Of a stretch of 64,000 nucleotides of DNA, positions 1 to 11,317 are shown one piece after another. The DNA is from Symbiodinium natans (lineage: Eukaryota; Sar; Dinophyceae; Suessiales; Symbiodiniaceae): NCBI GenBank assembly GCA_905221605.1, contig CAJNDS010002099.1, forward strand, positions 188,001 to 252,000, given 5' to 3'. How positions within the stretch are numbered: position 1 is the first letter of the stretch; each line of letters opens with the position of its first letter. Position numbers and translations under genes: made by a program. The notes below the pieces were generated by a model. The model worked only from the letters and a program-made list of their open reading frames with translations. It searched no databases and had not been told where the DNA came from.

Positions 1-306
1 CATCGCGAGTTAGCTTTGAGGCCAGCTTCTGAAGAAGGAACCAATCCTGAACCAAGCGCGCAATGCAAACCCGTTTGCGTGCAACCAGTGCCCACGAGAT
101 TGCACAGGCTTGGGGTGCAGGGACTGGATGCCCTTGCCGCCCCGCTTGGGGCTGAAATTGGAGAGACCCAGGCCGGCAAGAGTCAGGAGCGTGCAAAGCA
201 ATGCGGCTGTGTAACATGCGAGGCATGTGCTCCTGCGTTGCGCTCGGGCCCCAGTGCCCTGCTGTCCAGGATTGTCGAGTTGTGAACCTCCTATCTGCTG
301 TTGTAG

Positions 307-391
307 TTTCGAAGCTGAGCAGCCAAGGCCAACTTTTGATGCAGCAGAGCGAGCAGCTTCAGCAGCTGCAGAATCAGTTGGCAGCAAGGCA
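307..391 (+). CDS. Candidate internal exon, Gln-rich coiled coil
   Basis: An open segment of 27 codons plus 2 nt at each end. It is preceded by a pyrimidine-rich stretch ending TTGTAG and followed by a strong GTACGT donor. The peptide contains LLMQQSEQLQQLQNQLAAR, a heptad-like Gln/Leu coiled coil. The rest of the protein is not identified and may lie left of the window or at 4-18 kb. The opposite strand is also open across 10-510 with a hydrophobic stretch near residues 100-120, so strand choice is not certain; splice signals favour plus. Function unknown. Confidence 0.42.
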
Positions 392-484
392 GTACGTTGT
401 GGATGGGCGTTGGGGATGCACCATGGTTCTTGATCACGCCTTTCTCCACAACTTAACACGTACTCCTCAAATGCGTATATGAAC

Positions 485-650
485 ATGTACACATCGGTGA
501 ACATATGCATATGTGTTTTGACATGTAAACGCGTTTATACGTGTACACGCGAATGCATGTACACACGGACGAATGTATGCATGTAATATGCATGTAGCAC
601 CATGCATCCGTGTATACTTGCATACTTGTATAAGCGAAACATGCATATGT
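485..650. repeat. Alternating purine-pyrimidine tract
   Basis: Dense ATGCAT, GTATAC, ACACGCG and TGCATG steps form a degenerate alternating tract of the kind that can adopt Z-form DNA. The open frames across it (Cys/Tyr/Met/His-rich) are composition artefacts. Confidence 0.4.
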
Positions 651-825
651 ATTGTGCCACTTTGAGATCAAACCCTACACTGGCCTACAGGATCGGGCAT
701 GCGTTCAAGTCTGGTTTGTTTCTTTGCTCGTCACGGAAACCTTGCCGTGTGTCCCAGCATCTGTCCTTCAAAGCTCCTACACACCACGAAAACAGCAGAT
801 ATATGGTTGTGCGCTGTGCGTTCTG

Positions 826-876
826 CGCCCCCCCCCCCCGCATGGTATCCCCCCCCCTCCCACCCCCCCCCCCCAA
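826..876. repeat. Poly-C runs
   Basis: Three C homopolymer runs of about 8-13 bases lie just before a CCCTAAA array. Such runs recur beside telomere-type blocks across the right half of the window. Confidence 0.7.
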
Positions 877-900
877 TGCAAACCCTAACCCCACGCATCA

Positions 901-986
901 ACCCTAAACCCTAAACCCTGAACCCTAAACCCTAAACCCTAAACCCGAAACCCTAAACCTTAAACCCCAAACCCTAAACCCTAAAC
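901..986 (+). repeat. Interstitial telomere-type array (CCCTAAA)n
   Basis: About a dozen CCCTAAA units, with variants CCCTGAA, CCCGAAA and CCCCAAA. This is the leftmost array and is isolated by 31 kb from the next one. Confidence 0.9.
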
Positions 987-1009
987 AAAACCACCCAGAA
1001 CCACCCCAC

Positions 1010-1135
1010 AGGGGGGGGGGGGGGGGGGTAGGCAGTATATCTTGGTTTTTTTTTTGTTGGGGGGAGGGGGGGGGTGGGCCCGCCGGGGCGCAACCATATA
1101 TTGGGGGTGGGGGGTGGGGTTGTGGGGGGCAGCAT
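1010..1135. repeat. G-run low-complexity tract
   Basis: Repeated G homopolymers (one of 18 bases) with short T-rich interruptions. The plus strand has the spacing expected for stacked G-quadruplexes. No gene. Confidence 0.7.
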
Positions 1136-1139
1136 ATTT

Positions 1140-1540
1140 ATAGTATATTATGACATACTTTTATAGAGATATAGATATATATAGATATATAGATATATAG
1201 ATATATAGATATATAGATATACAGATACATAGATGCATAAATGTTAAAAATACATACTTATGAACATACATGCATATAAAGATAATTACGTATATACACA
1301 TGTAAGAATAGAAATGCAAGAATATATGAATATATCAATATGTAAACAAATTTAGAAGTTGAACACATACAAATACAAATGTATAAGTCTATACGCATAT
1401 GCCAATATACTTATATAAAAGTTTTGAAATAAGTAAGTAAATAAAGAGAGATATACATATATATATATAAGCATATAAATAAGTAAGCAGAGAATATACG
1501 TATATGTATAGATATACATATATTAGTATTCATTCCACCT
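1140..1540. other. A+T-rich spacer with ATATAG microsatellite
   Basis: Strongly A+T-rich and devoid of long frames. An ATAGAT/ATATAG microsatellite occupies about 1165-1225. Similar composition returns only at 29.6-31.9 kb. No gene or RNA motif recognised. Confidence 0.6.
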
Positions 1541-2219
1541 ACACGCCCCGTGTACCTACCGTGTTTTGACTAAGTTCGTACTAGGGAAGGGCGCAGCGGT
1601 TTCGGCTAAGCGAAGACATTAGCTAGTAAAGTCATTTTTGTTAGCTGCAATAATTATGCCGAGGATCGACAGTTTAGTTGGCGCATAACGCCTGAAATAA
1701 TTAGGTTGGCCCTAGTACATATTTATTGCACGGTGCCCTCGAGCACGTCATACTAGTCTGGAGGCTGAATGATACGAACTAGATGAACATATTACGTAGC
1801 AGTTGTTAACATGTTTTGCTTGGAATGTGCCAGAAATAGGCTTAAATCGGTTGTACTGATGTACGTTCGATTATTGTTACGATCACCCTAAACAAATATG
1901 CTTGAACGAAACAACATAGTATAATTAGTTGAATTGTACTAGTTAATTAAACCCTACTGGTAGTAACAACCTCCAAAAACTGAACTGCATGAAGGATCAT
2001 AGGTCTATTCAGCATATGAAGTACCGTTGAGCATGAATGTAATTGGGCCGGGAATATGCTTCAGCATGATAGCTATATGCAACAAACACATAGTATCATT
2101 AGTTGAATTTGAACAAATCTCAGAAGTACCACACAAATGGTTTAAACATTATCGTTGTGCAAGTTCTTGATAATTCGATGCGGAATGTCCTTTGTTACTT
2201 AAGTTGGGTTACACTGTGA
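1541..2219. other. Unassigned intergenic or intronic DNA
   Basis: Moderately A+T-rich unique sequence with no open frame above 60 codons. One short phrase (ATAGTAT-ATTAGTTGAATT) occurs twice, near 1915 and 2092, suggesting a diverged duplication. Nothing else seen. Confidence 0.4.
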
Positions 2220-5200
2220 GTGGAGCTGACGGAACCATGGAGAGCGAAGCTTCTGAGAGCAGCTTCTGAGTCTCGGGATGGGCTGGGTGCGACAGGCAGG
2301 CTGCCACATGTCCATCACAGTCATCGTTGCGCCTTGGCATATCTAGGCACGACACCCGCCATATTTCCAGTGCTTGGGCTGCTTGGAGTGGACGCGAAAG
2401 AAGGTGTCACAGCTCGGACAAGGCAGCCTTCTTGCACCACGCGCTAGCACTAAGATCCACTCAAGTTGGAGGCTTAGGGTGTAGACGAGGAGGTGTTGAT
2501 AGGACCATTGAGGAACGGTTGGGCTTCTACACCATGTGACTTGCCCCTGATGACACTGATGCAGACATGGTGTATGGTATGCACGTGCCCGCCAGCCCTG
2601 CGCACAAGTCTTCATTAAAACAATGTCCTGTTCATGAACTTTCCACGGCACTGAGTTCGTACCGTGACTAACGTAATTCCTTCGAAAGATTATCTGGGAC
2701 TGCACAAATGTTTCTGGCAGTAAGGCGTGTGAAGCCTGACCCCTGTGCCACCTGAGGCAACCGCAGCTTTCTTGGCCACCAGGGGTGACTACACAAGTGC
2801 CACCCGCGCCACTAAGCTCAGAACTTGGGTGACAATGGTCCAAAGTATGCAACAGGAGCAGCCGCAATTCAGGAAAACAGTGGCGCAAGCATGAATCGGA
2901 GCCCTGATTTTCGCTCGCCTCTTTCGGCGGCCATTGCGCTAGCTCTGCCAGTCCCGCAAATGGTCCTCGACACGCAGACATGGGTCCAAACCCATGAGTT
3001 TGGGCACAAGCTGAAGTTACCACTCCGCGAGTGTTCGGTCATGGCACCGTGAAATTAGATTAAAATTTGCCGCGAAAGTTCTTACCGAACCCAAGTCCCG
3101 GCCTACGTTGAGAGCGGCTTCCAGGCCCTCAGCTTCCTGATCTTCATGTTCAAGGCAACTAAATGTTCAAGCTGCTTTGAAGAATGAGGGCGGCATAGAA
3201 GGATGCGAACATGTTGAACAAACAGGCAAGCTTCATGCTGGTTACTGGTTGGACAAGCAGGAAGAGGCAATATTGAAAACTTGGAAGGCTGAAGTCCACG
3301 TGAGAGACGGAATCGTGCTTCCAACCAGGGGCTTGAAAACTAAGGGGAGATTGGGGAGGGGAGGAGGGTTGCACTGAAATAGTTGGCGGTTCAAGAAGTG
3401 GCAACGAGTCAGACACACAGGGTTCAGGAACTAGCCCGATTCAAGAAACTGAGGCTCTTGAACTACAGAACAAACCCTTCACACAAATTATTGAGTAGGA
3501 CATTGACGCCACGCGATTCTGGAAGTTGGCCGGTTCAAGAAACGAGAATTGCCTCTTCAGGCACTTGCTCCGTTCAGGAACCTGGCAATGCTTTGTTCCT
3601 GCCAGTCACCCATCTTCGGGACCGAGCATCCCGCAACATGCAGCTGAGGAAACTACGCGGTTTGCGATACAAGTTTTCCCTAACCAGAGGATTCCGAATC
3701 TGCGAGCTCCGTCTTTCTAACCCCGTGGATTCCGGCTTCCCGAAGCCAGGTGGAGTTATTGAATCCGCGCTTTCGAGCCCAGAGTTTCCAAGTGCAAAAG
3801 TCCGTGAAAGAATGCAACAACCTTGTGGTGCCGTCTTCACAGAATGCGTCAGCGTGGAGTTAAGTCGAGGGGTTCGATATCCAGTCCTGAGCAGGTGCGA
3901 GCACATTGCAAGCCTAATGGGCTGGGCTCTCTGTTCTGTTTAGTTTTCGCGCTCAGACTGGAATATACGCAAACATCGTACAGCACAGCATTCAATGATC
4001 TCTGTGTTTGTTCAAAAACACAGGAACCATTAAAAACACGTCCCCTAGAACGGCCGCAATCTGTCAGGCTTGTTTTGTCCATGTCCTTTGGCGCAGCTTT
4101 GATTCTCGTTGATCTGTGAAGCTTTAAAGGTATCAGGGCTACGTATTCAGGGTTTCATGAAATGCATCCAACAGACTAGCCGTGACTAGCCGCAAGTTCG
4201 CCAAGACAAGGCCTTGGCCGCCGAGCAGCCAGCCTTTCCAGTGCCAATGGCAGTGGCTTGGCGGAGCATCTGCACGCGAGTTTGGGGTGCCTGAAGGGTG
4301 CCGCTTGAGCTGTTAATCTGCCTGCAAATGCCGCTCGGCCTGAAAAGCGCGTCGCAGTTCGAAAGGTCTGCACCGGCAGCGACGCGGCCTGGACAAGCTG
4401 AGCATGACGATGACGATGTCGAGGCAAAGGCCAAGATATCATGCAGCTGTTGTGGGACTCAGAGACTGACTGATTGAGGTTCCCTCTTCTACGTCCTTCC
4501 ATCTCTAAATGAGAGTGGGCTTGCTGAGGGCCTTCCCCCTTGACCCCTCTCCAATCAGATTCCATGCGCTGGCTCCCTGGTAGCATTCTGTCACGGGTAA
4601 TACCGGAGAATGGCTCCGCAAACTTGGACAGCACTTATTTGCACTTCGACATGAATGCAGCTTGGGTAGCAGCCAGAGCAGGGTGAATGTTGCATGGACT
4701 GGGCTTTTCAATTTGTTTTTCACCGTTGAATTTCAATCTTGATCAACTGTTGTCACCGATCGGCTGACATCGCTATGATATGTTTATGTGTGTCGAGTGC
4801 ACCATATGCCGTGGCGAGGCAGGCAGTGTCTGGCTGCTGTTGGATGGAATGTCTAAGCAATGGGCAACGTGAGAGTTTGTGACAGTGAGTAGGACCACAC
4901 GAAAAGAGAACAGGCATATGCACCGAGCCTGTGATCAAGCCTTCGCCACGACAATCGACGGCATCGCGCGGCTTATGCAATCTCACAGTGAGGTCATTAC
5001 ACGGCAAAGAATTGGAGCACAAGTGGAACCCGTGCATTCTCATCCCCAGTGACCTTGCTGTGGATCATGACCTTCTGGGATGTACCCGGTGTACTGTCGC
5101 TGGGATGGTCTTGCCTGTGGAGCTTTGAGCTCCGACGTGGATCCCCTGCGGGCAAGAAAGAGCAAGCGTCTTCAACCCTGCCGAACTCAAGTCTTGCCCC

Positions 5201-5920
5201 CAGCGACGCTGAAAAAGGACTTGCCGAACGTGTGAAGAGCCCCAGTGCCGAAATGCAGAGAGCAGGTGGCAACGATAAGTGCGCGTTGGATTTTGCAGCA
5301 AGAAGTCGAAGCATTGCCTCGAGGTGTATCAGAACCCTTTTAGCCTCGGCGGCGAGCGGCGATCAGGAGCACGACCACAGGATCCCCGGACCGTGGTTCC
5401 AGCGTGCTCTCCAGGACTGTGAGTGGCAGAGCCACATGTGCAATGCATGATGCCAGGACGCGGACTGCCGCGTTACGGAGGCGGATCCGCTCTTCCCTAC
5501 GACCTGGGTCATGCCGTTGGACTGAGCTTAAAGCTGACCTTCAAAACAGATTAGAGAAGCATTTTGCCGTCATCATGAACGGCACCGAAATTCTCTTGTT
5601 GAAAATGTGAAGATGGGATGAGATGGGGACTCTGGTGGAATATAAGGGCCTCTCGGGAACTCAGGGATGAACTCACAGGCTTAAGCCTTCACTTTAAATC
5701 TTATGCACGGTTACGCACTTCAGCCCATCAAGCCATGTGCCGATCTCAAAGGCCAGCTTATGGATCCCACACCACTTCACGGGTGCTGCGCCGCAGCTGT
5801 GGCCTCTTCGACGAGTGGAAGGATTGAAGGTTGTGTTGTGTTGTGCATGGCTTGCACATCCTGATGGCAAGAAGTGCAGACTCCATGACTCCATGGAACT
5901 TCTTTTAATTTTGGAATGAG
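2220..5920 (+). other. Genic-looking region without resolvable exons
   Basis: Composition matches the exon-bearing DNA to its right. Open but unconvincing segments include a plus-strand stretch at about 4200-4290 reading QDKALAAEQPAFPVPMAVAW, an Asp-rich stretch at about 4403-4430 (HDDDDVEAKAK), and a Lys/Ser-rich stretch at about 5140-5260. These may be exons of the gene on the right. A 226-codon minus-strand frame (2343-3023) has no recognisable domain. Between 3385 and 3600 the phrase GGTTCAAGAA or its variant GTTCAGGAAC recurs about every 35-50 bases. Confidence 0.3.
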
Positions 5921-6022
5921 GATGCTCCATCATATGGCGACGACCTGCTGGTCGTGGTGAGGGACTTGGCCTTGGACAAGAAGGACACTATGAGCGAAGG
6001 GTTCTTGATTCTACAGGCAAGG
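5921..6022 (+). CDS. Candidate exon, 34 codons
   Basis: The segment follows ATGAG (acceptor of AG|G type, common in dinoflagellates) and ends before GTAAAC. It is 102 nt, phase 0 at both ends. The peptide includes DDLLVVVRDLALDKKDTM and FLILQAR, typical folded-protein composition unlike the surrounding frames. No domain recognised. It is the first well-delimited member of the plus-strand series running to 17.9 kb. Confidence 0.45.
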
Positions 6023-6185
6023 GTAAACGGGAGGCTGACTGCATGACGAAAGGTTTTGAGTTGTTGTTGGAGTATCTTGGACTTTCAATCGGCCCCCCCT
6101 GTTGAGCCAGCTGCTGCAGGACGCGGACTATGCTGCAACTCAGCCTGCAATGCTGGCATGAACATCCTGCCGGTTCGTGAATGAG

Positions 6186-6229
6186 CTGGAGTATGAAGTC
6201 GAGAACCCTGATCTCCGCAGCATCTTCAG
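6186..6229 (+). CDS. Candidate exon, acidic helix
   Basis: Reads LEYEVENPDLRSIF after an AG at 6184-6185 and before GTTTGG at 6230. In the same frame the sequence stays open from 6171 to 6284 (adding FGQILYQLTSRTPASG), so the donor at 6230 may not be used. Function unknown. Confidence 0.35.
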
Positions 6230-6974
6230 GTTTGGGCAAATCCTGTACCAGCTGACATCAAGGACACCTGCCAGTGGACCGTGATGCAAACTTGGGTCGA
6301 GGGTGCCGCATACAGTCAAAGCACTGCGCCTGCGGGACACCCCCTGTCAGCGCCAGCACGTGCCAGCAGATAAAATCAACTGCTGGGTACTTTTTCCCAA
6401 ACGAAAGCCTGCATCAAGTAGCACAGCATAGTATAGACTCTATCACACCAGTTCCAAACTGTGGGTGCCAAAGCGTCGGCAGATTCATTCATATAGAAGT
6501 GACGGCATAAGATGCTAGAGTCATTGAGCGGGAGGACACCATGAAGCAGTCCCGGACAATGGAGGCTGGCGATGAACCAAACCAATTTTCGCATTAGCTG
6601 GTAGGTTCTGCAGTGCGTGAGATCGGCTTGCTGCCGCATGCTGGCGCCTTCGCCTTTCAGTCTAAATGAAGCCTACAGTGCCCACCAGCGCAGAATGGCT
6701 GCAACCAGATGATGCTTGAAGAGGTGAAACAAATTCATGGCAGGAGATGCGGAATAAGTCTTTGGCGCCTCATCCGGGATTGGGGCCACCACAGGAGGCT
6801 CTGGTGCTGTGTATGGGTCATGCGTCTTTCGCAGTGCCTGTCCTTTGCATGGCGCGATCCCGATCGGATGCACTTGATGTCACTTGACCATGCTTGTAAT
6901 TTAATTGCTGTATCGAACCGAAGTGTTTATTGTTTTTGTATGTTTGCTGGGATGCTTGTTCGCTCCAGTTCGAG

Positions 6975-7070
6975 GCTCGCGCTCTGGGCTTCGTCGAGAG
7001 CTACCTGGTTGCTGAGGCTGAGTCCGGTGATTGGGGCCACGTACACTTCCTCGGTGGCGACGGCTTTGAG
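6975..7070 (+). CDS. Candidate exon, 32 codons
   Basis: Preceded by TTCGAG and followed by GTGGGA; 96 nt, phase 0 at both ends. The peptide runs ARALGFVESYLVAEAES then GDWGHVHFLGGDGFE, which looks clearly protein-like (mixed hydrophobic/acidic, Gly-rich turn). No family recognised. It is one of the strongest exons of the series. Confidence 0.5.
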
Positions 7071-7720
7071 GTGGGATCTGTTATGATCTGTCTTCTGGTT
7101 CCATCGATAGAAGCCTAGGTGCATTGTCGACAACACCCGAGTCCCCTGTCGATTCCCCAATGTTTAAAGGTGACTGCCATCACTTGCGCTTGTGCAGCCC
7201 TTGTTATCCTCGAGGAGCTTGAGGCAGGACCGTTTTTTGACCTTTACTAACAACTTTTAAGGATCTCTCGCTGCTAGCTTCTGGCAATTTTATGACCTTT
7301 TATTCTTTCCTTTCGTGTAGCAATGAGACGTCTGGCAGTCCCTGGCCGTTGACGCCCGTGGAGTGCTCACACCGGCGGCGGCCTTCCACGGCAGCAGCTT
7401 CCAGCAACGGCTGGAGGCGAAGCTCCACTAGACCGAGCTGTGAAGACTGCTTTGAAGTGCCCTGAGCATTTCTGAGCATTTCTGGGCATTTAAGAGCATT
7501 TCTGAGCATCCTCCAATATCTTGAAAATGATTGCGGGGCCCCGAAATTGCCCGGAACGTCGCTAGGCTCATGCCTTTGCTGCTGGCACAGGGCCAAAGAT
7601 GTCCTTTGAGGCAGGTGCTGGGAGTAGAATCAACGTGTGTCAAGACTTGATGTACATGGCAGCTGTAGGTAGATGTAGGTAGATGTAGGCAGATGTAGGC
7701 AGATGTAAGTATTATGCAAG

Positions 7721-7805
7721 GATGTCAGCTTCCAAGAAACTCGCCATCAGCAGGTCGTGGAGGGGAAGCCCACGGAGGAGCAGGCCAAGCGACTTTTCCA
7801 TGACG
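7721..7805 (+). CDS. Candidate exon, 28 codons
   Basis: Starts after ATGCAAG and ends before GTTGAA. The peptide contains QQVVEGKPTEEQAKRLFHD. It ends one base into a codon, matching the two-base start of the next candidate at 7856 (joined codon GAC). The implied intron is 50 nt. Function unknown. Confidence 0.5.
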
Positions 7806-7855
7806 GTTGAACATGGTGAACTGAAACCGTATGGTGGCAACAGCAGAAAGAGTAG

Positions 7856-7914
7856 ACGTGCCGGAAACGGCAAAGTCGAAGATGCGAAGCCGCGACTTTT
7901 CGCTCTTTCTCCAG
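7856..7914 (+). CDS. Candidate exon following 7721-7805
   Basis: Two bases completing the previous codon plus 19 codons (VPETAKSKMRSRDFSLFLQ), then GTCCCA. Phase agrees with the preceding exon. The frame stays open past the donor to 8022, so a longer exon is possible. Function unknown. Confidence 0.4.
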
Positions 7915-8259
7915 GTCCCAGGCCCAAACATGTATGCTCTGCTCAGGGCCTGCTCTCGAAAACACCGCATTCAACCATCTTTGATGGGGAACACGACCCA
8001 GCCGAAACAACCCACAGATTAATCACTGACTGCGGAGCTGCCCGAGCTACCCTCCCCCTTGGAAGAGTTAAGGGCTGCTAATGCCCCTGCCTAAAGGCTA
8101 TAGGTAGCCTTACTTGGGCTCAGGTAAGCCCTGGCTCAGCTTAATTGAGCTTAATGATTAATGAGCCGAAACATGTTCGGCTTAATTGTAAACGCTTGCG
8201 CGCGCCGCCTCGGCAGCCGGGCCGGCCCCAGGACGAAAGAGGGAGGAAGGGCAGAGCGG

Positions 8260-8517
8260 GTGGGGGGGGGGGTGGGGTGGGGGGTGGGGGGGTGGGGGGG
8301 GGGGGGGGGGGGGTGGGGGGGGGGGGGGGGGGTGGGGGTGGGGGGGGTGGGGGGGGGGGTGGGGGGGCGGGGGGCGGGATGGGGTGGGGGGGGGGTGGGT
8401 GGGGGGTGTGGGGGGGGGGTGGGGGGGGGGGGTGGGGGGGGGTGGGGGTGGGGGGGGGGTGGGGGGGGGGGGGGGGGTGGGGGGGGGGGTGGGGGGGTGG
8501 GGGGGGGGGTGGGGGGA
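8260..8517. repeat. Long G-rich (G4-20 T)n tract
   Basis: About 258 bases almost entirely G on the plus strand with single T interruptions, plus one GGGCGGGGGGCGGG patch. Open frames in all registers encode poly-Gly/Trp/Val or poly-Pro/His and are artefacts. It is a probable intron or intergenic low-complexity block and may be mis-sized in assembly. Confidence 0.9.
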
Positions 8518-8817
8518 GTTTTGAGGCACTTCCTGTAGGAGCAACCGACAAGCCTAAGCACGGCATCGGTTTGCAGCTCCTCCAAGGGATTGGGGGGGGT
8601 CCCACAGGGCGGGGGGGGGGGTGGCGTCAGATAAAATTTGGCATGGGGGGAAGGGTTGGGTTAGGGGGAAGGAGGCCCGATCCGGGTCTGCTTGTTCCAG
8701 ACGCTTCTCGGCAGGAAGCCGAGGCGAACTAGTGCGAACAGGCTTCTTTAAGTGCATTTCGGTGTAATCATTCTGGCACATGCATTTGTGTCTATGGTAC
8801 CTCGTTGTCACTTGCAG

Positions 8818-8838
8818 TCTCTCTCTCTCTCTCTCTCT
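8818..8838. repeat. (CT)n microsatellite
   Basis: Uninterrupted CT dinucleotides, continuing into a degenerate CT-rich stretch to about 8860. Confidence 0.85.
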
Positions 8839-9229
8839 GTCTCCCTCTTTCGCTCTCGGTCAATGCTTGCAGACATGCTGACAGCTGACATTGGCTGACG
8901 TGCGTGTTTAAAAAAAAGTAGGGTGGAGGGATCGGGAGTGGCGGGGTGGGCAGTCGGATGTGGGGAGGCGACCCCCGCACTGCCCAATTGTCCCTGTCTC
9001 CTGTGCACTCCCTTCGCCACCAGCGACCCCCTTTCGCCCCTCAGGTCTCTGCCAACATGTGTGTTCCAAAATTCGGGGGTCATGTGCCAGTTGCTCTGTT
9101 TCGACCTCGAGAGTGCAGACTGTGCCTTGAGCACCAAGAACGGTCCGTGCAGACATTGGACAGTGCCGTCAGTGTAGGGCCTGTCCAGCGGCACGCGGAG
9201 GTAGTCCGGAGTTGAATGCATGCATTCAG

Positions 9230-9299
9230 AGATCTCAGCATACCTCTTCCTGCTGAGATTGTCGCAGCCTTGACGGCAGCAGCGAGTCGCCGGCAAAAG
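9230..9299 (+). CDS. Candidate exon, Ala-rich helix
   Basis: Follows ATTCAG and precedes GTAGGG. It encodes DLSIPLPAEIVAALTAAAS then RRQK; 70 nt, ending in phase 0. The frame remains open to a TGA at 9349-9351, so a longer exon is possible. Amphipathic Ala/Leu composition; family not recognised. Confidence 0.42.
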
Positions 9300-10500
9300 G
9301 TAGGGCAGCTTCTTGAGAGCGGCCGCCTGCAGGCAAGGATCTCAGCGACGTGAACATAATAACGGCGAGCAAAAACGACGCTCATTGTCGGTTCTTGTTG
9401 ACATTTTTGGAGGCATGGGATGTTCCGGCCATGATCAAGTGAGAGCGGATGACTTGAGACTCTGAGACCGGTCACACCGGGGCATTTCTGACAGGACCCA
9501 AGGCTCACCCAGCCCTGTAAAAGCCTCTTGCAGAGAGTGCAGAGACATGTCTGAAACGTGTCTGAGAGAGTGAGTCTGAGCCCTTATGCCTTATGACTTT
9601 CTGCATATTCCTGATCATTGCTCTTGTTTCAGATCTGCTCTGATTGTTCCATGCTACACCACCGGACGAGCATCTGCACACATCATCACGCATGCCGTGC
9701 AACAAACGTGGTCACACATGCACGAAATGCCTATGCGAGCGCTGCTTTTCAGGGTAGTACCAGCAAATGCAAGTTCGACAGGCCTCAAAAGGCACCAGAG
9801 GTTTGCAAGCCATGCGCTGTCATCCGTCGTCGCCTGGGACTGTTCAGGCTCGTTGCCGCAGTGTCTCGCTTTCTTGCTGACGCGAACTTGAAATGAAAGC
9901 CGTTTCTTTGCATGAGTCTCCCCGAACTCACCCCACGCAATGAAAGTCCCACAAACATGGACGCGAAGTCAGACGAAGCTGGTGATCTCTTGCCTCTGCA
10001 ATAGTCCATGGCTTGGTTCTTCAGGACAAGCTATGTGGACGCCTCTGTAGGAGGCGGTTGTTGACCGTGCTGAAGGCAGGTCTCTTTGTCAATAGCCTGC
10101 TGCCACTGCCAGATAGTGCCAGGAGAACTCAGAGTAGAAGTTCTCCGGAGGTCGTCGTCTTCGCATGGCCGGCACTGGGCTGGGTCTTCGGAGGCTCGGA
10201 CCTGGTAGTGCTCAGTTTCGATTGTCTGTCTTTGCCTTGCCGCTCCGCTCCTCGGTGGGTTATATGATGTTATATGTGTCAGCGTTCCAGGCGGCAAAGT
10301 GCTTACCCGAAGCAGAAGAACGCTTGTACGGAGGAACGCGGACACGGAGGCAGAAGATCGCCGCATGAGCAGCTCGGACATGGCATGGGCCGGCATGATG
10401 TGGATTTCTGTGGCAGGATAGCCCAGATGTCCAGCTCTACACTTTAGAAGTAGGTCGCACAGCTGCTTGGTTGCAACTTAAATTTGCCATACCCATGTAG

Positions 10501-10642
10501 TGATGACGACGTTCATCTCTATCAGGACCACTATGTCTGGAAGGATAAGGACGGACCGGAGTTTCTGCGAGCAGGCACATACTCCGCTGGAATCATGGTA
10601 GCCTTTGTCAGGACATCTTCGTGGGAATTGTGGCTGATGCTG
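10501..10642 (+). CDS. Candidate exon, 47 codons
   Basis: Starts after CATGTAG and ends at a consensus GTGAGT donor. One base plus 47 codons, ending in phase 0. The peptide includes DDDVHLYQDHYVWKDKDG and PEFLRAGTYSAGIMV, with aromatic and acidic residues typical of a folded domain. I do not recognise the family. Best-supported exon of the 4-15 kb group because of length, donor and composition. Confidence 0.5.
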
Positions 10643-10803
10643 GTGAGTGGACTGTCGACATAGGCAGGGAGGTTGTTCACTTTCCTTGATGATTCCTTTA
10701 TTCATCCTTTTTTTTCTCCGGTGCTGCTTTTTGAAGCTCGGAATACAATAACACACCGGGGTGGGCTGCATGAAGGTTTCATAAATGAATCGACTCTGCT
10801 CAG

Positions 10804-10939
10804 ATGCTGTCCGCGATGGCTTCGACGAGGCATCACTCCCGTCACATTTGCTTCTTCACGTTTGCTCTACGGGCTGGAGAGCATCCCCCCCCCTTCTTTT
10901 GGGATTTGGTCTACCGGACTTCTGGGAGTGGTTCAAGAT
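10804..10939 (+). CDS. Candidate exon, 44 codons
   Basis: Preceded by TGCTCAG and ending before GTGAGA. Two bases plus 44 codons plus two bases. Starts AVRDGFDEASLPSHLLLHV and ends LLLGFGLPDFWEWFK, with a Pro-rich middle crossing a run of nine C. Function unknown. Confidence 0.45.
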
Positions 10940-11229
10940 GTGAGAAATCATGATCTACCAAGGATAGGGCCCTGTCTGCCCGACGTTTTTTAGGAGCAGC
11001 TTACAAAACGCTGCCCTCATTGCAGGAGGGCCCACAAGATACACGTTTGTTGTAAATTTTGCTGTTCAGCTCAAGTTCGAGCTCAGATGGGAGGGCTCCT
11101 CATGCTCCGCCCGCAGTAGGCTTGCGAGACTGGTACTGCTGAGCTGTTCTCTGCCCCGCTGAATGTCGTCAAGGACACAGGAACTTGGGAAAACTTGGGT
11201 GATCGGCCTGATGGTGCGATGGTGCAGAG

Positions 11230-11317
11230 GACTACGTCAAGGAGCTGACATCCTATGGACTTGCGGCACGAGTGCGCGACCCAGACGACCAAACTTCAGA
11301 TACACTTCAGACATCAG
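11230..11317 (+). CDS. Candidate exon, 29 codons
   Basis: Acceptor GCAGAG, donor GTTCAG. The peptide begins DYVKELTSYGLAARVRDPDD. The frame is open well beyond the donor (to 11493), where composition turns Arg/Cys-rich and non-protein-like, which supports a splice near 11317. Function unknown. Confidence 0.4.

Noticed and set aside
2343-3023. 226-codon minus-strand frame
   Set aside because: No domain, membrane pattern or splice logic; composition resembles random GC-rich DNA. Kept only as a remark.
3871-3882. GGTTCGATATCC resembling a tRNA T-arm
   Set aside because: No acceptor, D or anticodon stems at the right distances. No tRNA was found anywhere in the window.
8141-8732. Gly/Trp/Val-rich and Pro-rich frames of up to 195 codons
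   Set aside because: Translations of the G-run tract in every register.
10598-10642. Tiny exon reading DIFVGIVADA after CAG at 10609-10611
   Set aside because: Would need a 14-nt intron from the preceding exon; the continuous frame to the same GTGAGT donor is simpler.
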